This document shows positions 1-8,020 of a stretch of DNA of 64,000 nucleotides, in pieces. Where the stretch lies: assembly GCA_937868205.1 (NCBI GenBank), contig CALMMC010000125.1, positions 1 through 64,000 on the forward strand, given 5' to 3'. The position numbers and the translations under genes are program-made. Positions within the stretch are counted from its first letter, which is position 1; every line of letters starts with the position of its first letter. The DNA is from JAAZPG01 sp012797375. GTDB taxonomy: Bacteria > Acidobacteriota > Aminicenantia > Aminicenantales > UBA4085. Under the pieces are notes generated by a model. That model was not told where the DNA came from. It worked only from the letters and a program-made list of their open reading frames with translations, and searched no databases.

Positions 1-164
1 GCCGCCTTGATGTCGCCGTCGCTCCCTCGGCCGTGCGGTCCGCGGATCTCACCAACGTCTCCTCGTCGCCGTGCTGGATCTACACAGGCGGGACGGGAGG
101 GGCGGCTGGGTTCTACGAAATGCCCGGGCGGAACGCCCACGTCGGGCTCAAGGTGGGCTTGTGA
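1..164 (+). CDS. TonB-dependent receptor, C-terminal fragment (5' end outside window)
   Basis: The frame that begins at base 3 is open from the window edge to a TGA at 162-164 and encodes the last 53 residues of a protein. The tail contains FYEMPGR followed by a short alternating segment ending in LKVGL. This matches the usual end of TonB-dependent outer-membrane receptors, where a PGR motif precedes the final beta-strand. The stop overlaps the GTG start of the next gene (GTGA), so the receptor is probably translationally coupled to the methyltransferase and ECF importer genes downstream. That suggests a complete outer-to-inner-membrane uptake route. The plug domain and TonB box lie outside the window, so the substrate cannot be judged. 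Confidence 0.6.
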   Translation, partial: RLDVAVAPSAVRSADLTNVSSSPCWIYTGGTGGAAGFYEMPGRNAHVGLKVGL

Positions 165-745
165 GCCGGCCCCCTCTCGGTGGATTTTTCGACCGCTGCG
201 CGCCTTCCTGGGATAACGGCTGTCCGGCCGGCTTGACGGCCGCGATTTCAAAGATCTTCGCGGTCGCCCGCCTTCATCCGGGCTCGCGCATCCTCGATGT
301 CGGCGCGGGGACGGGCATCCTCTATCCTTTTTTCCTCAAAGCCGGAGCCGGAGCTTATACGGCCGTCGACAGCTCGCCGGCGATGGTTCAGCGATTCAAG
401 GCTAAGCACCCGGAGGCCGCCGTCCTCGAGGCCGATTACGAAAAGCCGATCGTTTTTCCGGAGCCGTTCGACGTCATCATGATTTTCAACGCTTTCCCCC
501 ATTTTCGGGATGAGGAAGCGGTTTTCCGCCGCTCCCGTTCCTATCTTTCGGCCGGAGGCCGGCTGTTCATCTGCCATTCCATGAACCGGGAAGCCCTCAA
601 CGCCCATCACCGCGACGCCGGCGGGACCGTGGCGGGCGATGTCCTGATTTCCGACGCGCGGATGGCCGGCCTTTACCGAAAGGCCGGATTCACCGCCGTC
701 CGGGTCGAAAACACGGATCATTTCTATTCCGAGGGAACGAAATGA
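161..745 (+). CDS. Class I SAM-dependent methyltransferase, in ECF transporter operon
   Basis: The 194-residue protein has the Rossmann-type SAM-binding motif LDVGAGTG near residue 45, an acidic ribose-binding region (YTAVDSS) after the second strand, and a FDVIMIFNAFPHF motif-IV-like segment. The frame is open further upstream, but a GTG at 161 is preferred. It is preceded by an AAGGTGGG ribosome-binding site and forms a GTGA overlap with the receptor gene, and the protein then begins at the FFDR...WD motif typical of this family. It overlaps the following membrane gene by ATGA. Placement between a TonB receptor and an ECF importer suggests it modifies the imported compound or a metabolite of it; the substrate is unknown. 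Confidence 0.75.
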   Translation: MSRPPLGGFFDRCAPSWDNGCPAGLTAAISKIFAVARLHPGSRILDVGAGTGILYPFFLKAGAGAYTAVDSSPAMVQRFKAKHPEAAVLEADYEKPIVFPEPFDVIMIFNAFPHFRDEEAVFRRSRSYLSAGGRLFICHSMNREALNAHHRDAGGTVAGDVLISDARMAGLYRKAGFTAVRVENTDHFYSEGTK

Positions 746-1251
746 AGCCGGAATTGAAAGACGTTTCAACGGCCGCGGTCTTCGGGGCGGCGGCCCTGGC
801 CCTGCCCGTTCTGTTTCACGCTCTCGGGCTGGGCTCCGCTTTTCTCCCGATGTTCCTCCCTCTCTCGGCGGCCGGATTTCTCCTCCCCTACCGCGCCGCC
901 GGTCCGCTGGCGGTGATCGTCCCGGCCGCCTCCTTCGCCATGACCGGCATGCCGCCCATGACCATCCCCCCGACCGGCCCGATCATGATGCTCGAGCTCG
1001 CTTTCCTCATGGCCGCCACTCGTTTCCTCCACCGTCGGCTGACAATCAGCGTCTTTCCCGCAGCCGCGGCCGCGGCCGTCGCCGAGCGTCTGTTCTACCT
1101 CGGCCTCCTTTTTCTCGCGGCGTCCGTTCTCCGCCTCCCCCGCCTGGCCTTTTCCCTGGCCGCCCTGGTGAAAAGCCTGCCGGGAACGATTCTTCTCTTG
1201 ACCGCGGTCCCGGCGGTGGTCAAACTCATCCAAAAGCACGCGGAGGCATGA
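742..1251 (+). CDS. ECF transporter substrate-binding membrane component (S component), putative
   Basis: This 169-residue protein is almost entirely hydrophobic, with about five to six membrane spans and short loops. That is the size and shape of energy-coupling-factor S components, which bind the substrate in the inner membrane. The start overlaps the methyltransferase stop (ATGA), and its own stop overlaps the start of the EcfT gene. The next two genes encode the ECF transmembrane and ATPase subunits, so the assignment rests mainly on size, topology and context. The outer-membrane receptor upstream argues for a cargo too large for porins, such as a corrinoid or metal chelate, but no specificity motif was recognised. 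Confidence 0.65.
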   Translation: MKPELKDVSTAAVFGAAALALPVLFHALGLGSAFLPMFLPLSAAGFLLPYRAAGPLAVIVPAASFAMTGMPPMTIPPTGPIMMLELAFLMAATRFLHRRLTISVFPAAAAAAVAERLFYLGLLFLAASVLRLPRLAFSLAALVKSLPGTILLLTAVPAVVKLIQKHAEA

Positions 1252-1859
1252 TGCGGGCCGCCCTCCTTCTTCTCTTTCAAGCCGCGGCCCTGCTGGCCGA
1301 CCCGCGTTTTCTCGCCCCGGCTACGGTCGCGGCCGCGGCCTGGTTTGCGGGACGGAAGGAAAGCCGTTCCCGCGTCCTGCTTGGAACGGGGGTGTTCGGC
1401 ATGTTTTTTTTCGTCCTTTGTCTCCTGGGCGCGGTCGAGGGCTTTCTGAGGCTGTCCGCCCCGGATTATGGACGCTATGCCCTGCTGACGCTCCGGGGAT
1501 ACGCATCTTTTCTCGTCGTCGTCGCCGGGACGGCGATGTTCACCCTGGCTGAAATCCTCTGTTTCCTAAAAAGAATCCGCGTCCCCGGCTATATTTTGAC
1601 CATGGTTTATCTCATGGTCCATGATTTGTCCGTATTCGTCCGCCTGGCTTCGGAAACCAGCCGGGCCGTCCGGAGCCGCGGGGCGGGCCTCCGTCTCCCT
1701 CAGCGCCTCAAGCTCACGATCCATGCGGCGAGGAATTTCATGGTCTTCGCCGTCTTGAAATTCCGGCTCCGGCATGAACACATCCAGGCCCGGGGGCTGT
1801 CCCTGGACCTTCCCCTGGATGAATGGAGGGCGCGTGAACGCCTGCCTCAAAGCGGATGA
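1248..1859 (+). CDS. ECF transporter transmembrane component EcfT
   Basis: EcfT couples ATP hydrolysis by the ECF ATPase to movement of the S component. The 203-residue protein has N-terminal membrane spans and a long cytoplasmic coupling region. It carries SRAVRSRGAGLR near residues 140-151, which resembles the A-R-G coupling motif of EcfT. The start codon is part of ATGATG overlapping the S-component stop. The 3' end overlaps the ATPase gene by about 26 bases. Membership in the four-gene coupled cluster strongly supports the call. Confidence 0.75.
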   Translation: MMRAALLLLFQAAALLADPRFLAPATVAAAAWFAGRKESRSRVLLGTGVFGMFFFVLCLLGAVEGFLRLSAPDYGRYALLTLRGYASFLVVVAGTAMFTLAEILCFLKRIRVPGYILTMVYLMVHDLSVFVRLASETSRAVRSRGAGLRLPQRLKLTIHAARNFMVFAVLKFRLRHEHIQARGLSLDLPLDEWRARERLPQSG

Positions 1860-2526
1860 CCTGTCCTTTTGGCGGGGGGAACGGGCTGTCGTTTCCGGCT
1901 TGTCTTTCACCGCCGCCCCGGGCGACCGGATCGCTGTTCTCGGGGCCAACGGATCGGGGAAGACGACTCTCATCCGGACGATTCTGGGGTTTTCTCCTTA
2001 CCGGGGGACGCTCGAGGTCGAAGGGCGGGAGGTCCGGGACCGGCCCAAGGAGGCCCGGAAAGCGGCCGCGGCCGTCTTCGGAGACGCCGACACGCAGCTG
2101 CTGATGCCCACGGTCTATGACGAGCTTGCGTTTTCCTTGAAAGCGGCGGAAGAACGGGCCGGCGGGCCGGATGTGCGGGCGTTCGCCGGAAGATTCGGGC
2201 TCGTTCCGCTTCTCGACCGCCATCCCTCGCAGTTGAGCAGCGGGGAGAAACGGAAGGTTCTCCTGGCCCAAAGCCTCGGCCGCCGGCCGTCGATTCTGCT
2301 TCTCGACGAGCCGACGTCGGACTTGGACGCCCGGGGATCGCGCCGGTTGCGGGAGATGCTGGCCCAAGTGCCGCAAACGATCATTTTAGCGACGCATCAT
2401 TACGACCTGGCCATGGCCCTCTGCCGGAAAGCCGTCGTCCTCGGCGGCGGCAAGGCGGCCGTGTATGAGGACATCCGGCGTCTGTTCGACGATCCAGCCG
2501 CCCTCGACCGCTGGGAGCTCCTCTGA
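1834..2526 (+). CDS. ECF transporter ATP-binding protein (EcfA type)
   Basis: The ABC ATPase has Walker A GANGSGKT, a Q-loop region DTQLLMPTVYDE, signature LSSGEKRKV, Walker B ILLLDEPTSDLD and an H-loop ATHH. The frame is open from an ATG at 1774, but that start would sit deep inside ecfT. GTG at 1834, preceded by GGAGGG, puts the start just ahead of the first beta-strand (KADDLSFWRG) and gives 230 residues. Only one ATPase gene is present, so a homodimeric or solitary-EcfA arrangement is likely. The gene is the last of the cluster, and the first repeat cluster begins 33 bases after its stop. Confidence 0.85.
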   Translation: MNACLKADDLSFWRGERAVVSGLSFTAAPGDRIAVLGANGSGKTTLIRTILGFSPYRGTLEVEGREVRDRPKEARKAAAAVFGDADTQLLMPTVYDELAFSLKAAEERAGGPDVRAFAGRFGLVPLLDRHPSQLSSGEKRKVLLAQSLGRRPSILLLDEPTSDLDARGSRRLREMLAQVPQTIILATHHYDLAMALCRKAVVLGGGKAAVYEDIRRLFDDPAALDRWELL

Positions 2527-2558
2527 GACCAGTGAATCTCATTCGGCCCCCGTTTTAA

Positions 2559-2720
2559 TTCAGTACCTATTAATTCGACACCTGTTTATCCATTTCCGCA
2601 ATTCAATCAGTACCTGTTTAACCATTTCCAGAATTCGAATTTGGGAAATGGATAACCAGGTTCAGATTTAAAGTTCGGATTTTGTCGGAAATGAGGAAAT
2701 GGTTAAACAGGTTCGGATTC
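2559..2720. repeat. Interspersed repeat family 1, cluster 1 (mixed inverted arms)
   Basis: Four recognisable arms and one decayed arm lie between convergent genes. Two point one way (CCTGTTTATCCATTTCC, then ACCTGTTTAACCATTTCC). Two point the other way (GGAAATGGATAACCAGG and GGAAATGGTTAAACAGG). The two middle arms enclose an imperfect AGAATTCGAATTT spacer and can fold into a long hairpin. The right edge runs into the TGA of the S9 peptidase gene (2719-2721). Confidence 0.9.
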
Positions 2721-5586
2721 AATCCGAACGGCTTGTCTGTTTCGCCCGCTTCCGCTTGATCTCCGCTTCCCGTTCGAGATAACTCTGGCCGGACGTGATC
2801 CAGTCCTCGGCGGGCTCGCCCTTCAGATAATGCCCGAACCAGGCCAGAATCCGGCGTTGGTAATCCATCTGGTTCTTCTCCTTGCGCAACCCATGGCCCT
2901 CGCCCATGTAAGCCAGCATCACCACGTTCTTGCCCGCCCGCCGGGCGACGTTGTAGAGCTCGATGCCCTGGTGCCAGGGAACGATCTTGTCCTCATCGGC
3001 GACCTCGAGCAGAAGCGGGACGGTCATCCGGTGGGTTCCGAAATACGGGGAGTTGTCGATGTAAGCCTGGAGGTCCTCATATAAAGGAACGACCATCCGC
3101 TCCTGACCCGTCTCGATGTGATCCGTCTCGGCGATGCCCGTGTCCCAGTGATGATCGCCGTAATAGCTGACCATGTCGATGATCGGCGCCCCGGCGACCG
3201 CGGCCGCGAAAATTCCGTCGGTATGGGTCGCGACGAAGGCGGTGTTGAAGCCGCCCATCGAATGCCCGACGATGCCGACCTTCGCCGGATCGACCAGGCC
3301 CGTCTCCACGACTTTTTTCACGGCCGCGGTGACGCATTCAACCACGGACCAGCCCGGCCGGCGCTCGCGAAAAACGATGTCCGGCTCGAGAACGAAATAC
3401 CCCTGGGAGGAGAAGACGCTGGCGTTGTAATAGCTCCGTTCCGACGGAGCCGCGTAACGGTGGACGTTCTGGGACAGAAGCTCGTAGTTGTAGACGATCA
3501 TCGGATATTGTTTCCCCGGCTCGTATCCGGCGGGATAAATCAGGGCGGCCTGCAGCCTCCGGCCCTTTTCCGTGACATACTCGATGAGCTCGCTCCGTCC
3601 CCAGGCGAATTTTTCCTGGAACGGATTAGTCGCGGTCACTTTGACGGCCCCCTTCAAATCGGGGCCGCCGACGTGGATGTCGGGCGAAACGTCATAATCC
3701 TCGATGGTATAGCCGTAGACTTCCGCCTTTTCAGCCTTGGCCAGTCCGTCGACGGCCCGGTCGAGCCAGATCAAGCGGGTGATTCCGCCGCCGGGGCGAA
3801 GGCGGGCATATCCGGATTTTTTCGTCCACTCTCCGAAAAGCTCCAAGTAAAGGGGCGCGGTCAAATCCACCGCCTCGGCCGGAGGAGGCGGAAATCCGTA
3901 TCTCCGCCGTCCGCCGTCGGCCAGGTCCAAGCGGACCAAGCGGTGGCGGATCTGCTCGCCGGCCCCGTTCGTCAGGCGCGCCGCACCCGAGCCGTCCGGG
4001 GCGATCCGCCAGAGATCATACTTGTCATAAAGAAGGACGGCGCCGTCTTCCTTCCCCCAACCGGCGACGCCGAACGGCGGCTTGGCCGGGCCGGTTTCGT
4101 CCGACTCCTTATCGATGAATGAGACGGGGAGGGAAGCGGTGAGGTTCACGACCGCCCGGGTGGCCGTGTCGACCGTCCAATAATGATCGTCCTGGAGGAA
4201 CAGAACGTACTTCCCGCCGGGGCTGGCCTGCGCGTGCGCGTCGTCAATGCCTTCCCGGATTTTCGTCCGGGATCCGGTCGCGATATCGGCGAGATAGAGA
4301 TCCGCCGCCGGCCGTCCGATCGTCCGGTTGAACGCGTATTTCGACCATTCGGCGACGAGCGCCGACCGCCCCGACCGCAGCGGCGTCACCTCTTCATGGA
4401 CGGGGTCCAGGCCGAGGGGGACGAGCTTCCCGGTTGAAAGACGCAGGGCGGCGAGCGAGTTTCGCCGACGGCCCGCGTCGGCGTGGATTTTCTGCCAGGG
4501 CATGACAAAGACGTCCTTTGCGTGCCAGATTTCGATGGTCGAGACCTCCTCGGCCGCGGCGGAACCGCCGGTCGGAGCTTTCGTTTCAGCCGGAGCGACG
4601 GCGTCATCCCAGGGGGCGAGTCCCAGGAAAACCGCGTCCCCGGAGGCCGACCAGGAGAGCGGCCGGAAGTCGACGATCCGTTGTCCGGCCGGGAAGGCGG
4701 CATCCGCGGCCGAGTCATAAACCCAGATCCGTTCGTTCGCTCCAAGCCCCGTCCAGGCCAAGACGACTTGGGCCGTTCCTTCCTTCCGGTCGTCCGTTTT
4801 GGCCCGAAACACGGCCAGGTCCGGCGCGTCTTTCCGCCAGGACAAGCCGGCATAAGCCGACGACGACGAATCCAGAACGCGGAGGACGCCGGAGTCCGGG
4901 TCAAACAGGTGGACGCCGTTGCCCGTCTTGCCTTTGACGCTGACGATCAGAGCCAGGAACCGGCCCTTGGGGCCGTCCTCCCAGAGATATTGGGAGACGT
5001 TGCCGAACGGCGTGTCCAGGCCGGTCGCCAGCCGCCGGACGAGCAGGGTCGAGCCGGGAGACGCACCGTCGGTGTCCGGACCGCCGGACCGATTCGGGGC
5101 GTCCGCCGCCGCCTCGGGAGGATACGTTTTCATCGCCAGGGAAGCCCCGTCGGGACTGAAGGCGAAGGACTCGATCCCGTCGAACGTCGTCACGTCGCCC
5201 GTGGCCAGGTTCAGCAACCCGAGCTTGTCTTGGACGGTTTTTTTCTCGTCTTTCAGCTTCTTCGCGTCCGCTTCGGACAGGCCGACGGCGAACGCCAGCC
5301 ACTTCGAATCGCTCGAATACGCCGGCCGGGAACCAAAGGCGAAGGCCTTCTCCGTTTTGTCGGAAATCTTGACGATACGGAGCTCGTTGTTCCGGTTCGA
5401 ACGGTTAAGGCCGTAGACAAGCCACCGCCCGTCCGGAGAGAATCCGCCGTAGGCGCCGGCTGCGGCGATCGTTTCCCATTGGCCGTAATCGGTGAAGGTC
5501 GCCGGCGGCTTGGCGGTCGGCGCGCCGAGCCCGAGGCCCGCAAAAAGTGCGAGGATGATGAGAGCGGCCGGAACGGAGCGTTTCAT
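2719..5586 (-). CDS. Secreted S9-family (prolyl oligopeptidase-like) serine peptidase
   Basis: The 955-residue protein starts with a signal peptide (hydrophobic core ALIILALFAGLGLG). A long N-terminal region with repeated SPDG/W-type blade motifs follows (WD40-like propeller), then an alpha/beta-hydrolase domain from about residue 690. The catalytic triad is visible: Ser776 in GHSMGGF, Asp866 in DEDKIVP and His898 in GEGHGL. Members cleave short peptides or acylated amino acids; periplasmic or extracellular action is inferred from the signal. The start is supported by GGGAGA about seven bases upstream. The gene stands alone, flanked on both sides by family-1 repeats, and its last codons overlap the repeat. 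Confidence 0.9.
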   Translation of the reverse strand: MKRSVPAALIILALFAGLGLGAPTAKPPATFTDYGQWETIAAAGAYGGFSPDGRWLVYGLNRSNRNNELRIVKISDKTEKAFAFGSRPAYSSDSKWLAFAVGLSEADAKKLKDEKKTVQDKLGLLNLATGDVTTFDGIESFAFSPDGASLAMKTYPPEAAADAPNRSGGPDTDGASPGSTLLVRRLATGLDTPFGNVSQYLWEDGPKGRFLALIVSVKGKTGNGVHLFDPDSGVLRVLDSSSSAYAGLSWRKDAPDLAVFRAKTDDRKEGTAQVVLAWTGLGANERIWVYDSAADAAFPAGQRIVDFRPLSWSASGDAVFLGLAPWDDAVAPAETKAPTGGSAAAEEVSTIEIWHAKDVFVMPWQKIHADAGRRRNSLAALRLSTGKLVPLGLDPVHEEVTPLRSGRSALVAEWSKYAFNRTIGRPAADLYLADIATGSRTKIREGIDDAHAQASPGGKYVLFLQDDHYWTVDTATRAVVNLTASLPVSFIDKESDETGPAKPPFGVAGWGKEDGAVLLYDKYDLWRIAPDGSGAARLTNGAGEQIRHRLVRLDLADGGRRRYGFPPPPAEAVDLTAPLYLELFGEWTKKSGYARLRPGGGITRLIWLDRAVDGLAKAEKAEVYGYTIEDYDVSPDIHVGGPDLKGAVKVTATNPFQEKFAWGRSELIEYVTEKGRRLQAALIYPAGYEPGKQYPMIVYNYELLSQNVHRYAAPSERSYYNASVFSSQGYFVLEPDIVFRERRPGWSVVECVTAAVKKVVETGLVDPAKVGIVGHSMGGFNTAFVATHTDGIFAAAVAGAPIIDMVSYYGDHHWDTGIAETDHIETGQERMVVPLYEDLQAYIDNSPYFGTHRMTVPLLLEVADEDKIVPWHQGIELYNVARRAGKNVVMLAYMGEGHGLRKEKNQMDYQRRILAWFGHYLKGEPAEDWITSGQSYLEREAEIKRKRAKQTSRSD

Positions 5587-5715
5587 CGCGCATCTCCCTG
5601 TCCGTGAGGTGGATTCCCGAGGGAATCGAAATCCATTTTATCAATAAAAGCGCGGGACGCAACGATGATTTCTCCATCTTTCCGGACAAGCCCGCCGCGG
5701 CGGACCGGCGCTCTA

Positions 5716-5813
5716 TAAATCGATACCTGTTTAACCATTTCCGCAATTCAATCGGTGCCTGTTTAACCATTTCCCGAATTCGAATTCGGGAAATGGTTAA
5801 ACAGGTTCGGAAT
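5716..5813. repeat. Interspersed repeat family 1, cluster 2, containing a perfect 48-bp palindrome
   Basis: Three arms are present. Bases 5758-5805 form a perfect 48-bp palindrome: CCTGTTTAACCATTTCCC, then GAATTCGAATTC, then the exact complement of the first arm. A further direct copy of the arm sits at about 5723-5741. The right edge is five bases from the stop codon of the downstream minus-strand barrel gene. Confidence 0.95.
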
Positions 5814-5817
5814 GGAA

Positions 5818-7239
5818 TCAGAAATCCAGCTTGAAGCCGAGATAGATCTGGCCGTCGTCGCGGAAAGCCCCGAACTTCGTCTTTTCCCGGTCCCCCGAGA
5901 CCGCGGCGAAGGCTCCGCAGACGACGTTGAAGGCGTCGGCGACGCGGAATTCCGCCTCGGGCATGATGACGAAGGCCGATCCGTTGGATGTGGTCTCGAA
6001 AAGCCCTCCGAATTTAAGCTTAACCGTGTCCCGGGCGAATTTATACTCCGCCCGGCCCAAAACATAGTTTCCCGGCTCCCCGAAGAACATCCCCTTCCGG
6101 AAGCCGAATGTATCCTCCGCTCCGGCGTTGTAATCCACCTCGTCGAAAAAGCCGTGGAGGAACTGGATGTTGACCGAAAAGCCGCCCCCGAAATTGTAGT
6201 CGGCGCCGGCCACGTACTTCCAGAACCCCTCTTCGAAAAGCGGAAAAGTCTTCGTATAAATGACCGGCCCGTCTCCGATCCAAATCGGAAAGGAAACCGA
6301 GCCGTCGATCTTCTCCGGCATGACATAGGCCGCCTCCGCCCAGTATCCAAGGCCGCCGGCTTCTCCGGCCAAATCCAGGCCCAGAATCCCCGCTCGGGGA
6401 TAATAAAACACGCCCGAGGCGACAAGCCCGGCATCCATCGACCGCAGATAAGGCAGCGTCAAGTTGCCCCGATAATACGACACGCCGAGGTCGAGGCCGG
6501 CCGCCCGCCCCGCGACCCGCGCACCCCAGGCGGTCTTGATCGCCGTGTCGTCCCATCCCCGCGTCACGAGATATTCGTCCATCGGAAAGAACTTGGCCAC
6601 CAAGCCCGAATATCCGAACGGGAGCGGAGAGACCTGGTGCTGGAGCAGTCCGACCAGCTGGATCTTGAACGAACCGCCCGGGTAATACTCCAGGTTGACG
6701 GCCGTCTGCGGCCGGCGCTCGAAGAAATAATCCGGGTCGAAGGACAGGAAGTTGGCGAAGTCGATCGGATTGAGGTTGTCGACGACGCCGATCTTGTCGG
6801 CCGTCCCCCAGGAAATCCGCTGCTTGCCGGCGGTCAAGTCGAGCCCTTCGATCAGGAAGTCCCCGACTTTGACCCAGCCCTCGTAAAGCGCGAGCTCGAA
6901 ATGCTCCGAGGAAGCGGGCGATCCGAGGAAGGCCGACTCCGGGAACTGGCCGGCTTGGAGAAGGTCGCCCGGGTAGGAGAACGCGTCGAACCGCACGCCG
7001 TAGCTGACCCGGTCGTTGACCGCCCCGGAGAGCTTCAGCCGGACCTCGGCCCGGCGGAAGGCGAACTGGCCGGCCTTGTGGGTGAAAAACGCTCCGTCCG
7101 GGTTGTCGGCCGCGTAAAAAGAGGAAAACAGCCGGACCCGACCGGTGATTTCGGGCGCCGCCGGCCCCGTCGTCTCGGCGGCGAAAGCGAGGCTCGCCGC
7201 CAACAAACCCACGGACAGGAACATCGCGGTTTTTTTCAC
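5818..7239 (-). CDS. Outer-membrane beta-barrel protein, DUF1302-like
   Basis: The 473-residue protein has a signal peptide (MKKTAMFLSVGLLAASLAFA) and then mostly alternating amphipathic strands, ending in LGFKLDF with a terminal Phe as in outer-membrane barrels. The segment KQRISWGTADKIGV...NLNPIDF resembles the conserved block of DUF1302-type barrels that accompany RND pumps. The start codon is GTG, preceded by AGGAGGG. It is the last gene of the TetR-RND-LolA-like operon, ten bases after the LolA-like gene. I infer it is the outer-membrane endpoint or exit partner for a hydrophobic molecule moved by that system. The exact family needs a profile search. Confidence 0.7.
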   Translation of the reverse strand: MKKTAMFLSVGLLAASLAFAAETTGPAAPEITGRVRLFSSFYAADNPDGAFFTHKAGQFAFRRAEVRLKLSGAVNDRVSYGVRFDAFSYPGDLLQAGQFPESAFLGSPASSEHFELALYEGWVKVGDFLIEGLDLTAGKQRISWGTADKIGVVDNLNPIDFANFLSFDPDYFFERRPQTAVNLEYYPGGSFKIQLVGLLQHQVSPLPFGYSGLVAKFFPMDEYLVTRGWDDTAIKTAWGARVAGRAAGLDLGVSYYRGNLTLPYLRSMDAGLVASGVFYYPRAGILGLDLAGEAGGLGYWAEAAYVMPEKIDGSVSFPIWIGDGPVIYTKTFPLFEEGFWKYVAGADYNFGGGFSVNIQFLHGFFDEVDYNAGAEDTFGFRKGMFFGEPGNYVLGRAEYKFARDTVKLKFGGLFETTSNGSAFVIMPEAEFRVADAFNVVCGAFAAVSGDREKTKFGAFRDDGQIYLGFKLDF

Positions 7240-7249
7240 GGCTCCCTCC

Positions 7250-8020
7250 TCAGCCCTGGATCTTCCGGACCAGGCTGCGCTCGGTGAAGAGGTCGGCGCC
7301 GACGCCCTTGTCGACTTTCATGTCCTTGAACTCCAGGGTCGTGCTCGAGCCCTTCTTGTGATCGGTCATCTTGACGGCGGTCATGACCCAGTAGCCGTCG
7401 ATCGAGGCGTAGGCTTGCTCGGCCGACTTCCAGAGACGGCCGGCCTCGTCGTACATTTCCGTCTTGACCGGCATATGCATCCGCTTGTCCACGGTCATGA
7501 CGATCCGGGAATACAATTTATCCGACCCGGCTTTCCGCTTGAGATCCAGCACCCAGGCGCCCGCGTTCTCTTCCTGGAGAGCCGGTTCATAAGACCGGGC
7601 GTATTCGCCCGTCCCCAGGTCGTCATAGGAGAAATCCGAGCTCATGAACGAATCCTTCCGGTTGGACGAGGCGATCCGCCGGGTCCGGTGAAATTCGGGC
7701 AGGTAGATGTACATCGAGTCGTCGCTCAGGACGAGGAAGCCGACGTCGCGGACGTCGGCCGGCGAAACGAATTTCATCAGCCGGTCGTCGTTCTTTCCGG
7801 CGTTGTTCCGCGTCCAAGCCCGGATCTCCCGGACCTTGACCGAGCTCCCCTGGGTGATGGTCATCACCATGTTCGACTGCATGTCCTTCGGGGCGAGGGT
7901 GCCGCCGGTCCGTTCGTCCACCCCGGCCAGGACGGCCGCGGCGTCCTCCGCGGCGGCGGCCGGCGCGGAGGCGGCGATCAGCAAAAGAACCGAAGCGAGG
8001 ATGAGAGACGTGCGTTTCAT
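7250..8020 (-). CDS. Periplasmic outer-membrane lipoprotein-sorting (LolA-like) protein
   Basis: The 256-residue protein has an N-terminal signal peptide rich in Ala. Its body is typical of the LolA-like family found beside MMPL/RND transporters: an early MVMTITQG strand, DRLMKFVSPADVRDVGFLVL, YIYLPEFHRTRRIASSNRKDSFMSSDFSYDDL, and a C-terminal TTLEFKDMKVDKG region. Such proteins have a half-open hydrophobic barrel that carries a lipid or lipid anchor across the periplasm. The start ATG overlaps the pump stop (ATGA) and is preceded by AAGGAG. Its position between pump and barrel supports a shuttle role; the cargo is unknown and need not be a lipoprotein. Confidence 0.85.
   Translation of the reverse strand: MKRTSLILASVLLLIAASAPAAAAEDAAAVLAGVDERTGGTLAPKDMQSNMVMTITQGSSVKVREIRAWTRNNAGKNDDRLMKFVSPADVRDVGFLVLSDDSMYIYLPEFHRTRRIASSNRKDSFMSSDFSYDDLGTGEYARSYEPALQEENAGAWVLDLKRKAGSDKLYSRIVMTVDKRMHMPVKTEMYDEAGRLWKSAEQAYASIDGYWVMTAVKMTDHKKGSSTTLEFKDMKVDKGVGADLFTERSLVRKIQG

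Noticed and set aside
71..160. Upstream extension of the first methyltransferase to base 71
   Set aside because: This stretch codes for the TonB receptor tail in another frame, and GTG 161 has a ribosome-binding site and GTGA overlap.
5812..7287. 491-codon open frame on the plus strand opposite the barrel gene
   Set aside because: It is antisense to a gene with a signal peptide, Shine-Dalgarno and barrel pattern. Long antisense frames are expected at this GC content. Its translation is Arg/Glu/Asp-rich without family resemblance.
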